DNA of 64,000 nt from Rhipidocladum racemiflorum (Eukaryota; Streptophyta; Magnoliopsida; Poales; Poaceae), in NCBI GenBank assembly GCA_036346355.1, contig CM070577.1, positions 77,274,509 through 77,338,508 of the forward strand, read 5' to 3'. Below are positions 33,413 through 44,322 of the stretch, one piece after another. Each line of letters opens with the position of its first letter. The stretch's first letter is position 1. Below the pieces are notes generated by a model. The model did no database searches. It was not told the DNA's origin and saw only the letters and a list, made by a program, of their open reading frames with translations. The position numbers were made by a program, and so were the translations under genes.

Positions 33413-34920
33413 ATGGAAAGGACCAACTACAGCAGTGACTTCGAGGCAGTTCAAGTCAGTTCAGTTCCTACTACTGGTGTTAGTGTTAAAGCAGATAGTG
33501 ACCAACAACCGTCCACTGTACCAACCGTGACAATTCAACACTTGGATCAGTTTTTAACTACCCAGACTCAGCTCATGCAGATGGTGATGCAACAGATGAA
33601 TGTTATCAATGCCAAAATCAACCCCTCCCCAACTGAAGTCACAACCTCCTGTTCAAAGTCAAAGTTTGCCTTGTTCATGACCAAACCACCCACGTTTGAT
33701 GGATCAGCCACTCTCAAGGATGCAAAAATATGGCTTCGTGTCATATAAGAGAAGCTCGATTTGGTGGAAAGTGAAGATGAAGAGAAGGTTCCCTATGCTA
33801 CATGCCAGTTAGAAGGAGATGCATTAGTCTGATGGAGAGGTTTCTATGCCACCTCTGAGGATGAACATACCATCACTTGGTTAGAGTTTACCACCGCCTT
33901 TTTGTCGGATCTTCACCTCGTCAGAAGACAGTGGAACCACAGCAAGGTCAAGGAAGAATGGTGCCTCCGCACTCGATACCATACCTGGACTTGTTCTTTG
34001 AAGTGTTGTCAACCAAGCAAGTCAGAAGATCGTGCATGCATCCGTTGTGGAGAAATATGACACACTGCTGATCAACATGAAACCAATTGTTCAGCGGTGA
34101 AGGAAGCCATTTAACTGGAGAATGTCCTATGTGCAACATCACATGCTATCTTTGTGAAGGCCGTGATGACTACCCATCTCAATGTCCCCTGGATCCAATA
34201 GTAACCACTGTGACTCAACATCAGCGAGAGGATCTGCGAGCTGCCATTGCTCAAAAGTTAGTGAGAGGAGGACTGTCATTCGCACTTGCTGTGCCACGTG
34301 AAGAAATGAAGAAGAAACATGTCAACACTATCAATCTACCTCAGGAAATCAGTAATACTTGGTCACCATGGAATTGTTTCTTGTGTGATAAATGAGGTCA
34401 TTGGCCTAGAGAATGCCCCACCAACTCGACACGATGACCCAAACGTTCATGTTACAACTGTGGCGAGTCAGGTCATTTGTTAAGGAATGCCATAGAAAGA
34501 TCAAGCAATTTCGAAAGCCATGATCATCCCAGAAATTACATCAGTAAAGATTATAACACAGAAAGTGAATGGTAAGGCTATGGAAGCAACTTGCTTAAGG
34601 AGCCAGTTGAAGCAAGAGGAATTGGTTAACAAGACCCCTGATCCAGAAGATGAATGCAAGGAATTGGAAGATAACCGCAAGCATCAGAAGTCTAACAAAG
34701 AAGGACCACTGCAACAGCGAATGAGGAGTGCCTCTCAATAACTCAGCTGCCATACTACTCAGACTTTGTTCGAGACACCTTCACCTGTGCTTCGCCCTGA
34801 TGGTCAGAGTTTCCATAACACCACCCAGTGAAAAGTCCTCACGGAAGAAGCCAACAGACATCAGTCACGCGTTGCTTCAGATGCAATGAGCCGGGACACT
34901 TTGCTAATAGTTGTCCTAGG
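33413..34920 (+). pseudogene. gag: Element E: gag with an array of CCHC zinc knuckles
   Basis: Starts at ATG 33413 (MERTNYSSDFEAVQ). The Gag domain part has MMQ-like QMVMQQMNVINA, KPPTFDGSA, DAKIWLRVI and EKVPYATCQLEG, broken by TAA 33746-33748 and TGA 33830-33832 and later frameshifts. Its C-terminal part is replaced or lost after LVRRQW. Then come at least five knuckle-like motifs: 34037-34090 (CIRC..H, long last spacer, one stop), 34144-34185 (CYLCEGRDDYPSQC, His to Asp), 34375-34416 (CFLC..GHWPREC, one stop inside), 34450-34491 (CYNCGESGH, last Cys out of frame) and 34873-34914 (CFRCNEPGHFANSC, intact). Element C shows one knuckle and B a single one. The last knuckle matches B; the others are extra. 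Nucleic-acid binding is expected of the family. Confidence 0.75.
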
Positions 34921-35214
34921 AGAAAAGATGTTTTACCTGCCCACTTCAATCCTAGCCCTACCCCTACCGAGACACTTGCGTCAGAAAGTGAATTGTGAAG
35001 GAGTATTCAGTTGATCTGAGTTTGATCAATGCTGAAGAATCAAGCCGACAAAGATAGTGCCAGACCAACCGGAATGCTATCCAAGTCCTGTTGAAGACCG
35101 CGTAATTGCATATAAGCTTTGTTGTCAGATACAGCTTGTCCAATTTCCAGAAGAAGCAGAGAATCAAGTGCTCAGGAACAGAAGCAAGGATGCTTGTCAA
35201 TGGAGTTACCAGAA
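34921..35214 (+). other. Degraded gag/pol joint in E
   Basis: Short frames only. No protease, RT, RNase H or integrase core motif is present between the last knuckle and the pol tail, so about 2.5-3 kb of pol has been lost here. Confidence 0.6.
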
Positions 35215-35460
35215 ACATCAGCATGAGTGCATGAGATGTTCAAGATTCTCCGACAAAGAAGGTATCAAGATTTTCCAGAGAAGAAGTGCCTTTTTGTGCC
35301 AGAGAAGCAGACACAGTTGGAGTCAGTGGACTTGTAAGAGGATCTCATCCGCAAGGAGCAGCCTACAAATTTTTGGATATTATCAAGCGCTTGTTCAGAA
35401 ATGACCCTGTCCAGTGTACAGTTGCTTGGAAGTCGAAGAAGCTCAAGAGTTGAGTCCCCC
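35215..35460 (+). pseudogene. pol: Element E: remnant of integrase C-terminus and chromodomain
   Basis: Broken reading related to the A pol tail: HEMFKI...KKCLFVPEKQTQLESVDL parallels A HDVFHVSQLKKCLRVPDEQTPLETIEL, then EDLIRKEQP parallels EDLTYKEHP, and FLDII...FRNDPVQCTVAW lies where the chromodomain begins. Stops and frame changes throughout. It shows that E derives from a full gag-pol element by internal deletion. Confidence 0.7.
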
Positions 35461-35507
35461 TGAACCTAATTCTGTAGTCAGCCCTAAATCTCGGGGACGA
35501 GATTCTG

Positions 35508-35520
35508 TTAAGGGGGGGGA
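35508..35520 (+). other. Polypurine tract of element E
   Basis: A run of purines (taaggggggggag type) just before TGTAACATCCC at 35525. Confidence 0.8.
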
Positions 35521-37376
35521 GATTTGTAACATCCCAAAATTTGAGTTTTCAAATTTTTTTGGTTTTGTTTAGCTTCCCAAAAATTTTCGTTGATTTTCTC
35601 GCGTTTATAAAACTTGATTTGAATTTTCTAAAAGCTAAAACAATTTAATTTTATTATTCTAAACCTCAAATAAAATAAATTTCATTTTATTTGGGTTCCT
35701 TGTGCTTCAGGAAAACTTTCTGTAATTTTTGAGATTTTTCGGAGCTCGTTTGCTATTTATTGGATTTATTCGGAATCGATTTCTATTAAGCCTTTTATTG
35801 AAATTAATTAATTAATTCGAAAAGTTTATATAAAGTTTTCTTTCAAATATTTTATTTGAGTTCAAAATGTCTCAAAATATTTTCTGGAATTTTTCTAGAA
35901 TTTTTCTGGTTTTTTTATTGTCTCATTTGGTTTATTTGAATTGTTGGAATTGTTTTTATTAGAAATTGCTGGAATTTCGGATTTGGGCAGTGGGCCAAAT
36001 CCCTCTCTCTCCTCCCACCGGCCCACCCCGCCGGCCGGGCCCGCCCACTTGAGCCGCCTCGCGCCACAGCTGGGCCTGGCTTCGCCGGCCATGGCCGCCT
36101 CTCGCCATTGGCGCCAAGACCGCAGCCCACTCGGCCGCCTCCCTTCCCCGCCACCCCAGCGTGCGTGCGCCGCCGAGCAGCTGGGCCAAACCAGCCCACC
36201 CCGCTGCCATGTGTTGCCCCCACACGCGGCCACGTCAGCCCCAATCCGATTCATGCACGGTAGGTGTTCATTTAAATGCCTACAAGGCCCGTTTTTGCTC
36301 CAAACGTGTCCAAACTTGATTTTTCTTGACCTAGCCACCACCCCAACTCAGTATAGCGCTCCCATGATCTCTCCCACGCATCTTCAACTTCCGGATCACC
36401 TCCAAACCCGAGAAATCCATCACATGTCCTCTGAACGTCGCCCAACACCGGCCGAACTTTGGAGCCGCGTCCCGGGAAGCTCGTCGACTCTTTTTATGAT
36501 CCGTCTTCGCCGTGGTGTGCCACAAGGTACCATATCCTTTCTGTCCAAAATTCAGCCAATTTGGCCCATGAGATCAAAAGTTATGGCCGTTTCAATCTCG
36601 AATCTTGCTGAGGCCATAACTCCCTCAATTTTTTGAGTTTGACCGTGAAATTTTCTGTGTAGACTCCTGGGGATGTCCTCTACATGATGAACATCTTGGC
36701 TCATGGTTTTGCAATCTGGATTTGGCGCAGAAAAATATTTTCTCCGATCAGACTGCGATCAGACTGCGTTTCAGACAGCGGTAAATTTCCTTGCTCGTTC
36801 TCCGCTGTTCCAGAAGGTATTTATTTGAGCCACCTATGTCACGGTGTGCCTCTTGGTTCCATCTAGCTCTCGGTCAAATTTCATTAAGTTCCGATCATTA
36901 TTCTAGAAGTTATGGCCGTCGAAAGTTTTGATCCGAAACCCGTTAATCGGCAGTTTGTGATTAATCCGGAGGGGCGCCGCAAAATCCGCCTGTACCGTTG
37001 AGTTCGTCGCGCCGCGATCTACGCAGTAGACATTCTCCATTTTCCAACCCATCCTCCGAAATTTTTTATATATATTTAGGCCACCGTTTAGCCGTCGCCG
37101 CGCGTCGCCTTTTGACGCCAGCTATTTTAGCTCGCTCCGGCCATGTTGTTGCGTCCGGTGGATCATCATGTACTGTTTTGGTCCATCCTTGAAGTTCTTT
37201 TGGTCTTCGTTTGCCGTCGGAGCCGATTCCGGCCTAAAACCGTCGTTTTCGGCTTAACCCGTTGTTGCCGGTTCGCGTTTCGGTTAGCCGTCCTTGGTAG
37301 CGTTTTGTCGCGGCTATGTCGTTGCACCGACGGTCGCTACCTTGTTTCATGAGTATCCTATTATTGTTTGACCTCC

Positions 37377-37792
37377 GCCGTTAACGATCCACCGTTAACG
37401 TTTTACCGTTAACATTCGCCGTTAACGTTTCGCCGTTAACGTTTCGTCAATGTTTCGCCGTTAACGTTCCACCGTTAACGTTTCACCGTTAATGTCCCAC
37501 CGTTAACGTTTCACCGTTAACGCTCTGTTGTTAACGTTTCGTCGTTAACGTTTCGCAGTTAACGTTCCACCGTTAACGTTTCACCATTAACGTCCCACCG
37601 TTAACGCTCTGTCGTTAACGCTCCGCCGTTAACGTTTCGTCGTTAACGTTTCGCAGTTAACATTCCTCCATTAACGTTTCGCCGTTAACGCTCCGTCGTT
37701 AACGTTCCACCATTAACGCTCCGTCGTTAACGTTCCGTCGTTAACGTTCCACCGTTAACGTTTCGCCGTTAACGCTTCATCGTTAACGCTTG
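37377..37792 (+). repeat. GTTAAC minisatellite, 30 units, 3' LTR of E
   Basis: Same 13-14 bp unit as in the 5' LTR but about three units longer, so copy number has changed since insertion (or differed from the start if the LTRs have different origins). Confidence 0.9.
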
Positions 37793-39532
37793 GCTCTCTT
37801 CGCTTCGTTGTCATCGCATGCGTGCATTCATGCAAGAGCTCTAGTGCGATGTCCTCATCTTCTCTATCATCATGACGTGAGCCTAGTCTCATCGTCATAT
37901 CATCTTCAAAGCCGAATCAAAACCCTAACCTAAGACCGGTTCGATGAACTAAGTTCATCGTGAGCCGCGTTGTTATCTTTGAAATCTTCCCTGTTGTTTC
38001 AATTGTGGGACGACACTTGTCTTGTCTTATCCCTGAAAACCTAATCTACCAATAACCTAGACTTCGTTTGTGGACTTGGTCGATAGACCATTGGCCATGT
38101 GTCTTACCCTTGTGCCCGATCTAATCTAACCGTGTCTCTTTTGTTTGATCGTGTTTCGTTCGGTCAACAAAAGTCAACTTCGAGAATCAGTTTAGTTCAT
38201 TGTGAACTAACATATCCTTATGGACCCGATCTATAGATCGAGGGCTCATATGTCAATGTTTGTCCAATCAAGATAATAACCTTGGAAGAAATATTCTTCG
38301 GAATAATATTATTTCTTTCCCAGTTATTAATCTTTCCCTTTTCGGTGTTTTTCCGAAAGCTCGTTCTCTTTTGTCTAACCTTCGATCTAATCCGATCAAG
38401 TCCCTAAATTCTCCCAAGCCGTTGTGCCCAATGCTATTTGTTCTTAATTTGGAGTTTATTTGATTTGTCTTTGAATTTTGTTGTATTTGTGTTTCTTTAT
38501 CGTTAGACGCGTTGTCCGGAAGTCGTCCTACGGAGTTGAAAGTCAAGGAAGCGAAGATTGAAGATCGAGGACCAAGAATCAAAGATAAAGAGTGAAGAAC
38601 ATTAAAAGTTGCAAGGGCCAGGCAAGTTGTGCTTTGACCATGTTGATCCCATTTTTGAAACTTATGTTGTTTCAAATTATTGCATGCTAGTTTGAGTTAA
38701 ATTGTTTTCAATTAATTTGGGATTAGATAATCAACCTACTTGGTATTGCCACCTTGTCTATAATAGCTGTACGCCATGATTCATTTGTCACCCTAGGTTT
38801 GTTGATTAATAGTTGGTAGCTAAATACTTTGCCGACATGGGTTATTTAGACCGTCAGTAGTTTGCTTAGCCATGCAATGAACCTTTGACATCGTTTTCGA
38901 AATACAAAAGCTCAATATTGACTAATGGAATATGCAATGTATTTTGGAACGGTGTGACGTGTTGCCGACACGATGAAGTTGATATGTGGAGGTATTCGCA
39001 CTTCTTCAAGGATGTTGAGTTGTTGGCATTGTGTTGCGCAATAATCAACTGGGGTGATAAAATGATTTAGACCGGGGCAAGTGGCAAGATTATGATCAGG
39101 TGGGCCAGGTGTGGCACCGGGAAGGTTGATTTGGTTCTTCGGGTAGTCTTGCCCTGGTCAACATAAGGACTTAACCTTGCAAGCCTTTGAACTGAGTCAA
39201 ACGTGCAACCACATGTCTGTAATGGGACGGACCTAGTTGATTAAGTTGCTAATAACTTACTTGTGGTACCTCGGGGTGTCAACTACACCGGTTGTGTAGA
39301 TTGAAGGGGAGCGTACCAGGGCTGCGGCATTGTACCCATCCAACGGTATGTCGGTCCGATACTTCGCCTTAGCTAAGGGAAGGGATGGTGTAGGGCAAAA
39401 ACCGGAGAGGTCCACTTGTGTAGTTAGAGGCTACCGAAAGACTTTCTTATGATCTCTCATTCGCATACTCTTGTATGGCGATTCACGGCTGACGTGGTGA
39501 GTGGATTGTATCTTGTGGGTAAAGTGTATAAC

Positions 39533-39562
39533 CTCTGCAGAGTGTAAAATCTATTCGAATAG
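39533..39562 (+). promoter_or_regulatory. Paired palindromes in E 3' LTR
   Basis: CTCTGCAGAG (39533-39542) and CTATTCGAATAG (39551-39562). Missing from the 5' LTR of the same element because of its 609-bp deletion. Confidence 0.6.
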
Positions 39563-39859
39563 CCGTGTCCGCGGTACCGGACAATGCTCGGGGATTACAG
39601 TTAAGGGTTAACTTTTCTCAAAATTGCACTTGGGCTTGGAGGCAGTTTGCCTGTGGAAAAGAGATAACTGGTTAAGGATGTGGAATGGTTTACTTGTGAA
39701 ATAACTGTGAAATCTATTACTGTTATTACTTGTTTTACTGCATTACAATCTATTATATTTATTTGTGATTGTTGCTTTTCTGCAAAATAACCATTCAGCC
39801 TGTCATTTGGAGTAAGCCATGCATATAGTTATTAGACTTGCATTCTGTGCATGACTTGC

Positions 39860-39878
39860 TGAGTGCTTTATGTACTCA
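39860..39878 (+). promoter_or_regulatory. LTR hairpin, E 3' LTR
   Basis: TGAGT-gctttatgt-ACTCA, 361 bp from the LTR 3' end. Confidence 0.55.
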
Positions 39879-40239
39879 CCCCTTGCAAACAAACAATCAC
39901 AAGTGAGCAGAAGTCTACATCGTCGAAGAAGAAGAAGTTCCGTGAGAAGGCGATTATCTAGGAGTTGAACCCTGTCAGTTGCCTATGGCGTATTGATGGG
40001 ATTCACCGGTGTTCTTCGTTCCGCTGCTGCTTATTTGGAGTTGAAGCCGTTAAGGTTTCACAAATGTAAGGTTGACCTTAAGGTTGTACATTAGTTTATA
40101 TTTTATAATTGGGTTATTTTTATTATTCCGCTGTGTATGATTGTGATATTCATCTATGTTGAGACTGTGTGCACTAGCGTGATCCTGGACTAGTGCTGAA
40201 TACACAGAGGGTCCGGATTTGCATATTCGGGTCCCGACA

Positions 40240-40748
40240 CACCCCATAGCCACAAAAGGTGCTATGGCGTCCTCCAGAAAAGCCACTCTACGACGAGCCA
40301 CGTAGTACTCCTACGTAGCCTGCCGATGATATCGGTCGGCAGCGCTAAGAAACCCAACTATGACCCTCTGGCGGTCATCCTGAATCGTACTAGGATCAAC
40401 GTAGCTGGTATCTCCTCTGGGCAGCAAAGCTGGTAGCTCACGGTAGACCGTCGCCAACTTTGGGAGTGCATGTCGCAGTCGAACGATCGCCATATATGTG
40501 ACATCGTTCAATGCGGCAATCACTGAAGCTCCTCGTCCGTCGAAGGTGTGTCCAGTCTCTCCAAACTCCGTCCTGGCTGGAATCTCGACTCTAGCAATAT
40601 ACTCGATCGACACCGGGCTAACCATCGCCTGATAGACGATGTAGCGAGGGGTGTCGAATCTCGCGTACTCTAGTATCTGAGCCAAAACTCCCATCAACCC
40701 AGCATCCTGTCGCTCTGAAGTGACGAAGCACGGCGTATATCCTTCCAT
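40240..40748 (-). pseudogene. Element D: orf0, N-terminal part
   Basis: Likely start ATG 40746-40748 (MEGYTPCFVTSERQD). Contains LAQILEYARFDTPRYIVYQA, VEIPARTEFGETG, YMAIVRLRHALPKLATVYREL and DPSTIQDDRQRVIVGF. Interrupted by TAG 40311-40313, then the frame continues (VAFLEDAIAPFVAMG) until E cuts it at 40240. It lies 200 bp after the primer site and ahead of where gag would be. B orf0 aligns along its length (MEG start, Q/R-Y-V pattern, EVPVR, DPKAIQDE). No known domain recognised; alpha-helical by composition. A Gag-associated role would be a guess. Confidence 0.75.
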
Positions 40749-40950
40749 CTGCACATTTAATAAGGAATTAGTATTCCAGATCAAATGTAAGATGCAACGA
40801 TAACGCTTAAAAGAAAATAATAGATGACATAATAGCTAAGGATTAATAACAGATATAGCAATTTTATGTTCCTAAGTATAATTTGTCTATTCAAATTTTA
40901 AATTTTCCCACCAACGACCGTTCTAACTAGTGTTCACCTACAGTCTGCAT
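40749..40950 (-). other. Leader of element D
   Basis: Noncoding leader between the primer site and the orf0 ATG. Confidence 0.6.
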
Positions 40951-40963
40951 GGCTCTGATACCA
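40951..40963 (-). other. Primer-binding site of element D
   Basis: Minus strand TGGTATCAGAGCC, 3 nt from the LTR end at 40967. The corresponding site in C is deleted. Confidence 0.88.
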
Positions 40964-41318
40964 AACTGTGAGACCCTCATTTTTATGCCACTAAGTAACA
41001 TAAATATGAGGTTCTTAAGTGCTTTCTGTGCCATTCCCATGATCAGTGGCTGGCACGCACAAACACAATTTGAAATTACAGCCATACACAAGTTCAAGCT
41101 TTTATTACATCAGATGTTCGATATTAATATTACACATCCAAAAGTAGCAGTAATAAAAGACCACATCTCATTGTTTGCCGACTATCCCAAAACTCCACAG
41201 GCAACAGACGAGATGAACTTAGAGAGGACAGTCGTCGCCATAAATAACGAGTTCTTCGTTATCGTTATCGTCAACGGAAAATTCTTGCTCATCACCTAAA
41301 AACCATGTTATAGCAAGT

Positions 41319-41336
41319 TGAGTACATTGGTACTCG
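41319..41336 (-). promoter_or_regulatory. LTR hairpin, D LTR3
   Basis: TGAGTAC-ATTG-GTACTCG, 352 bp from the LTR 3' end. Confidence 0.6.
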
Positions 41337-41703
41337 CAAGACTTGTAGTGTTTGCAAAGCCTGGAATATATGCAAGCTGAATAGAAAGTGGGTTTCTACG
41401 GTTGTTTTGCGTAAAGCGAAACTTTTGAATTGTAAATATTGAATAGTAATGGAAAACATAAATTGAAATTAAAGCAGTTTGATAAATAATTGAAGTAACA
41501 TGTATTAAAATGAATAATAGCAATTTATTTACGGCCCTTTGTGAATAACATAACGAAAAAGACCCTCCATGGTCTTATGCAAGCATAACAATAAGTGACA
41601 TTAACAAATGTGAGTTATTTTTCAAACCATTTAATCAGGGTTTTAGAAAATAGAAAACAACTAATGTGATGACTTTACCAAGTGCTCATGACCGCGAGCG
41701 CGG

Positions 41704-41731
41704 CTAATCGATTAGTTTTGACTCTGCAGAT
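41704..41731 (-). promoter_or_regulatory. Paired palindromes in D LTR3
   Basis: CTAATCGATTAG (41704-41715) perfect; the partner reads CTCTGCAGAT (41722-41731), with one base changed. Confidence 0.55.
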
Positions 41732-44312
41732 TTGTACAGCTTTTACCCACAAGATATGTTCTCCCTTTTTGCAAGCTATAAGACACACTTCCTTTGGTTT
41801 GTCCGCGGGGAGTTCATAACGAAACCGTTCGATTACTTGGACCTTAACCCTGCACTAGCCTGATGCCGACTCACCCTGACTATGATGGAAGCTAAAAAGG
41901 TAAAAATCTTTCCGGAGTCAATGACCCACCAGGAATAATAACAGCCCCAAATCATAGCCAGGCGTACACCGTTACAACGGCAGATGCCAACACCTCGGTG
42001 ATGACACTTCCCTCGAGCAAACCTATATCCGGAATGCCCGTGCTACAACTGCCTACCAATGTGCAAAGCTAATTCCCAAATAATTTAATAAGTTAAGACT
42101 GTCCCATTCCAGTACTTGTGGATGTACGGTTATCTTGGCCTGAAAACAACACATTAGATCGGTCCTTATTGAGACATGGGCGACACTCCACCCTATCTAC
42201 GTACACGTTAAAACATGTACATCCGGCTATTGCCAATAATCACCCACGTCAAAACAATAGTTTTATTTTCATTTTTATCAAACTACCAGTATCCTTTACT
42301 GCCTAAATAAACCATAAAAAGATTCATATAGAATAGTGTGTGGCTGTAAATATTCCTGACATTAATCTAAAGCAGTGCTAAGCATGTGTAGATTAATAAG
42401 CGGTTATACCCGGTTCAAAAAACTTAACCATTCCTATGGCTTTCATGGATCGTATGTCAACATGATTAACGGAATCCATCAATTTGGGTTATAGCTACCA
42501 GATAACACAAAATAGAAATTCACTAGAATATAAAGCATGCAGTCAGGTTATTAATCACATTTTATCTGTTTATAAAATTTGGGTTCAAAGATGTTCAAAG
42601 GGGTGCTTGCCTTGTTCTTCAGTAGCGTAAGTGGGATCGGCGTCGTCAACTGTAGCGTCGGTAGCGTCAACGTCTACGCATCATTAGAAGAACATAAAAG
42701 TAGTAAATAAAAAACTTTCAATAAAGGCAAAAGAACAAATGAAAGAATCAAATAGAATCATTACATGGGCAAACAAAATAACAATCAAACTTTGTCATTT
42801 CATGTGGTAACTAAGTTGTGAGGTTTTGGTTTTAAAGACAGAAGCTTATGGTTATATGACACAGCTACTATTCTTTATGTATTATTTCATTTCAATTTAC
42901 GAATTCAAGAAGCTAAGATTGTAAGATTAAATATAATGAAATTCATTTTCAAGTTATAGAGTTATTTGTACTAATACCAATTTGGAACCTTAATTATTTT
43001 CAATAAAATTTGCATGGTACACCCTAATTCTTATTTCATAACATGGTTCTAAATCATATAACTAGCACAATAAAACAAATTTCATTTAATTTGGATGATT
43101 TTTGGTTATGTTATAACAACTATATTGATGTTATGCATTAAATTCAACCCTAATAGGAAATTTTCGTAAACTAGCTCCAAATTCAAATATAATCACATAT
43201 TTGGGCATTACTTGACCTCAGGATTCAAACAAAATTGATTTCACTCAATTTGGACTTAGTTTGCAAAATTTCTATATGGAGCATACTCAAATTTCATACT
43301 TTAAATTCAAATTCAAATTCAAATTACTAAACAAGTTCTAAATTTTTTTGCTGATTATGAAACTAGAGGATTTATCATGAATTTAGAAAAAAATTTCATC
43401 CAATTTGGAGCTATGGTTTAAAAGTTATAACATTTGAATACATTCGGTTTTCTAAAATTAGGAAAAAGATAAAATGTGCTTTCTTTAAACGAAAGCGTAT
43501 TTCTTAGTTTTGCGCGGGCTGGCTTTTTGAACTCGACCCACAGACACTGACGGACTGGGTCCACTGTCAGCGGCTGGGCTCGGGTGTGTGTGCGCGACAG
43601 CCGGGGCTGACCTGTGGGGTCAGCTCGGCAGTGAGTAACGCGTGCGCGTGAGGCTGCCAAGCATGGTCCACATGGCAGTGATGGCTAGAGCGAACAGACC
43701 TGAGGCTGACCAACTGGGCCCACGCATCAGCGACACAGCGCAGGGGAGGTCAAGGCCGAGCTCGCCGGCGGCCAACCGGCAGCGTCGCTGGGTTTTGGCT
43801 GTCTCCTAGAGCTTCATGGGCCTAAGGCATACCTAGGGAACCTCTTAGTTGTGGGTGTTGTTCGGAGAAATCAGTTCCGCAACGATAGCTAGCGGAGCTC
43901 TACGATGAAGAACGGCTCGTCGGTGTTACGGTTTGATTCGAGCCGAATGGTCTTTCGCACGAGCTTTAGGAGGTCCTAAGGACTCTATCCATACACTTAA
44001 ACCAAAGAAAAGATGGCCGGGTGGTGTTCTCACCGTGCAACAGTAATGGCGGAAGAGGTGGCACGGCGCGGGAGCTTCTCGGGCTTCTACAGGCTGGAAT
44101 AAGATGCGCAAAAGCTTTGTGAGTATCCACGGATGCTCTATGGTCAATCAATTTGGACGTTTTCTTACCGAGATGCACGAATTCGAGTTTTCCCCCAACT
44201 CGGGTTCTTGCCGGAGCTGAGGAAGAACGGCTCGTCTCGGGCGATTGAAAGCTCGAGAAAGGAAATGGTGATGCGGTCTGAGATATGGGAATCAACACTG
44301 GTCCGACCAGTG

Positions 44313-44322
44313 CTTAAATAGG
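44313..44322 (-). promoter_or_regulatory. Candidate TATA box, D LTR3
   Basis: Minus strand CCTATTTAAG. Confidence 0.5.

Larger units (their letters stand above)
35525..40239 (+). mobile_element. 3' LTR of element E (4715 bp)
   Basis: TGTAACATCCC to GGTCCCGACA. It is the more complete of the two E LTRs. From about 37790 to 39018 it is almost identical to the 5' LTR. The last 1.2 kb (39040-40239) is very like the A/B LTR end, while the first 2 kb is not related to A/B by eye. The 231-codon frame at 35941-36636 starts with TTG and is split in the 5' LTR, so it is not called. Confidence 0.92.

Noticed and set aside
35941..36636. 231-codon open frame in the 3' LTR of E
   Set aside because: Starts with TTG; the equivalent region of the 5' LTR is split by frame changes; GC-rich composition explains the open frame.
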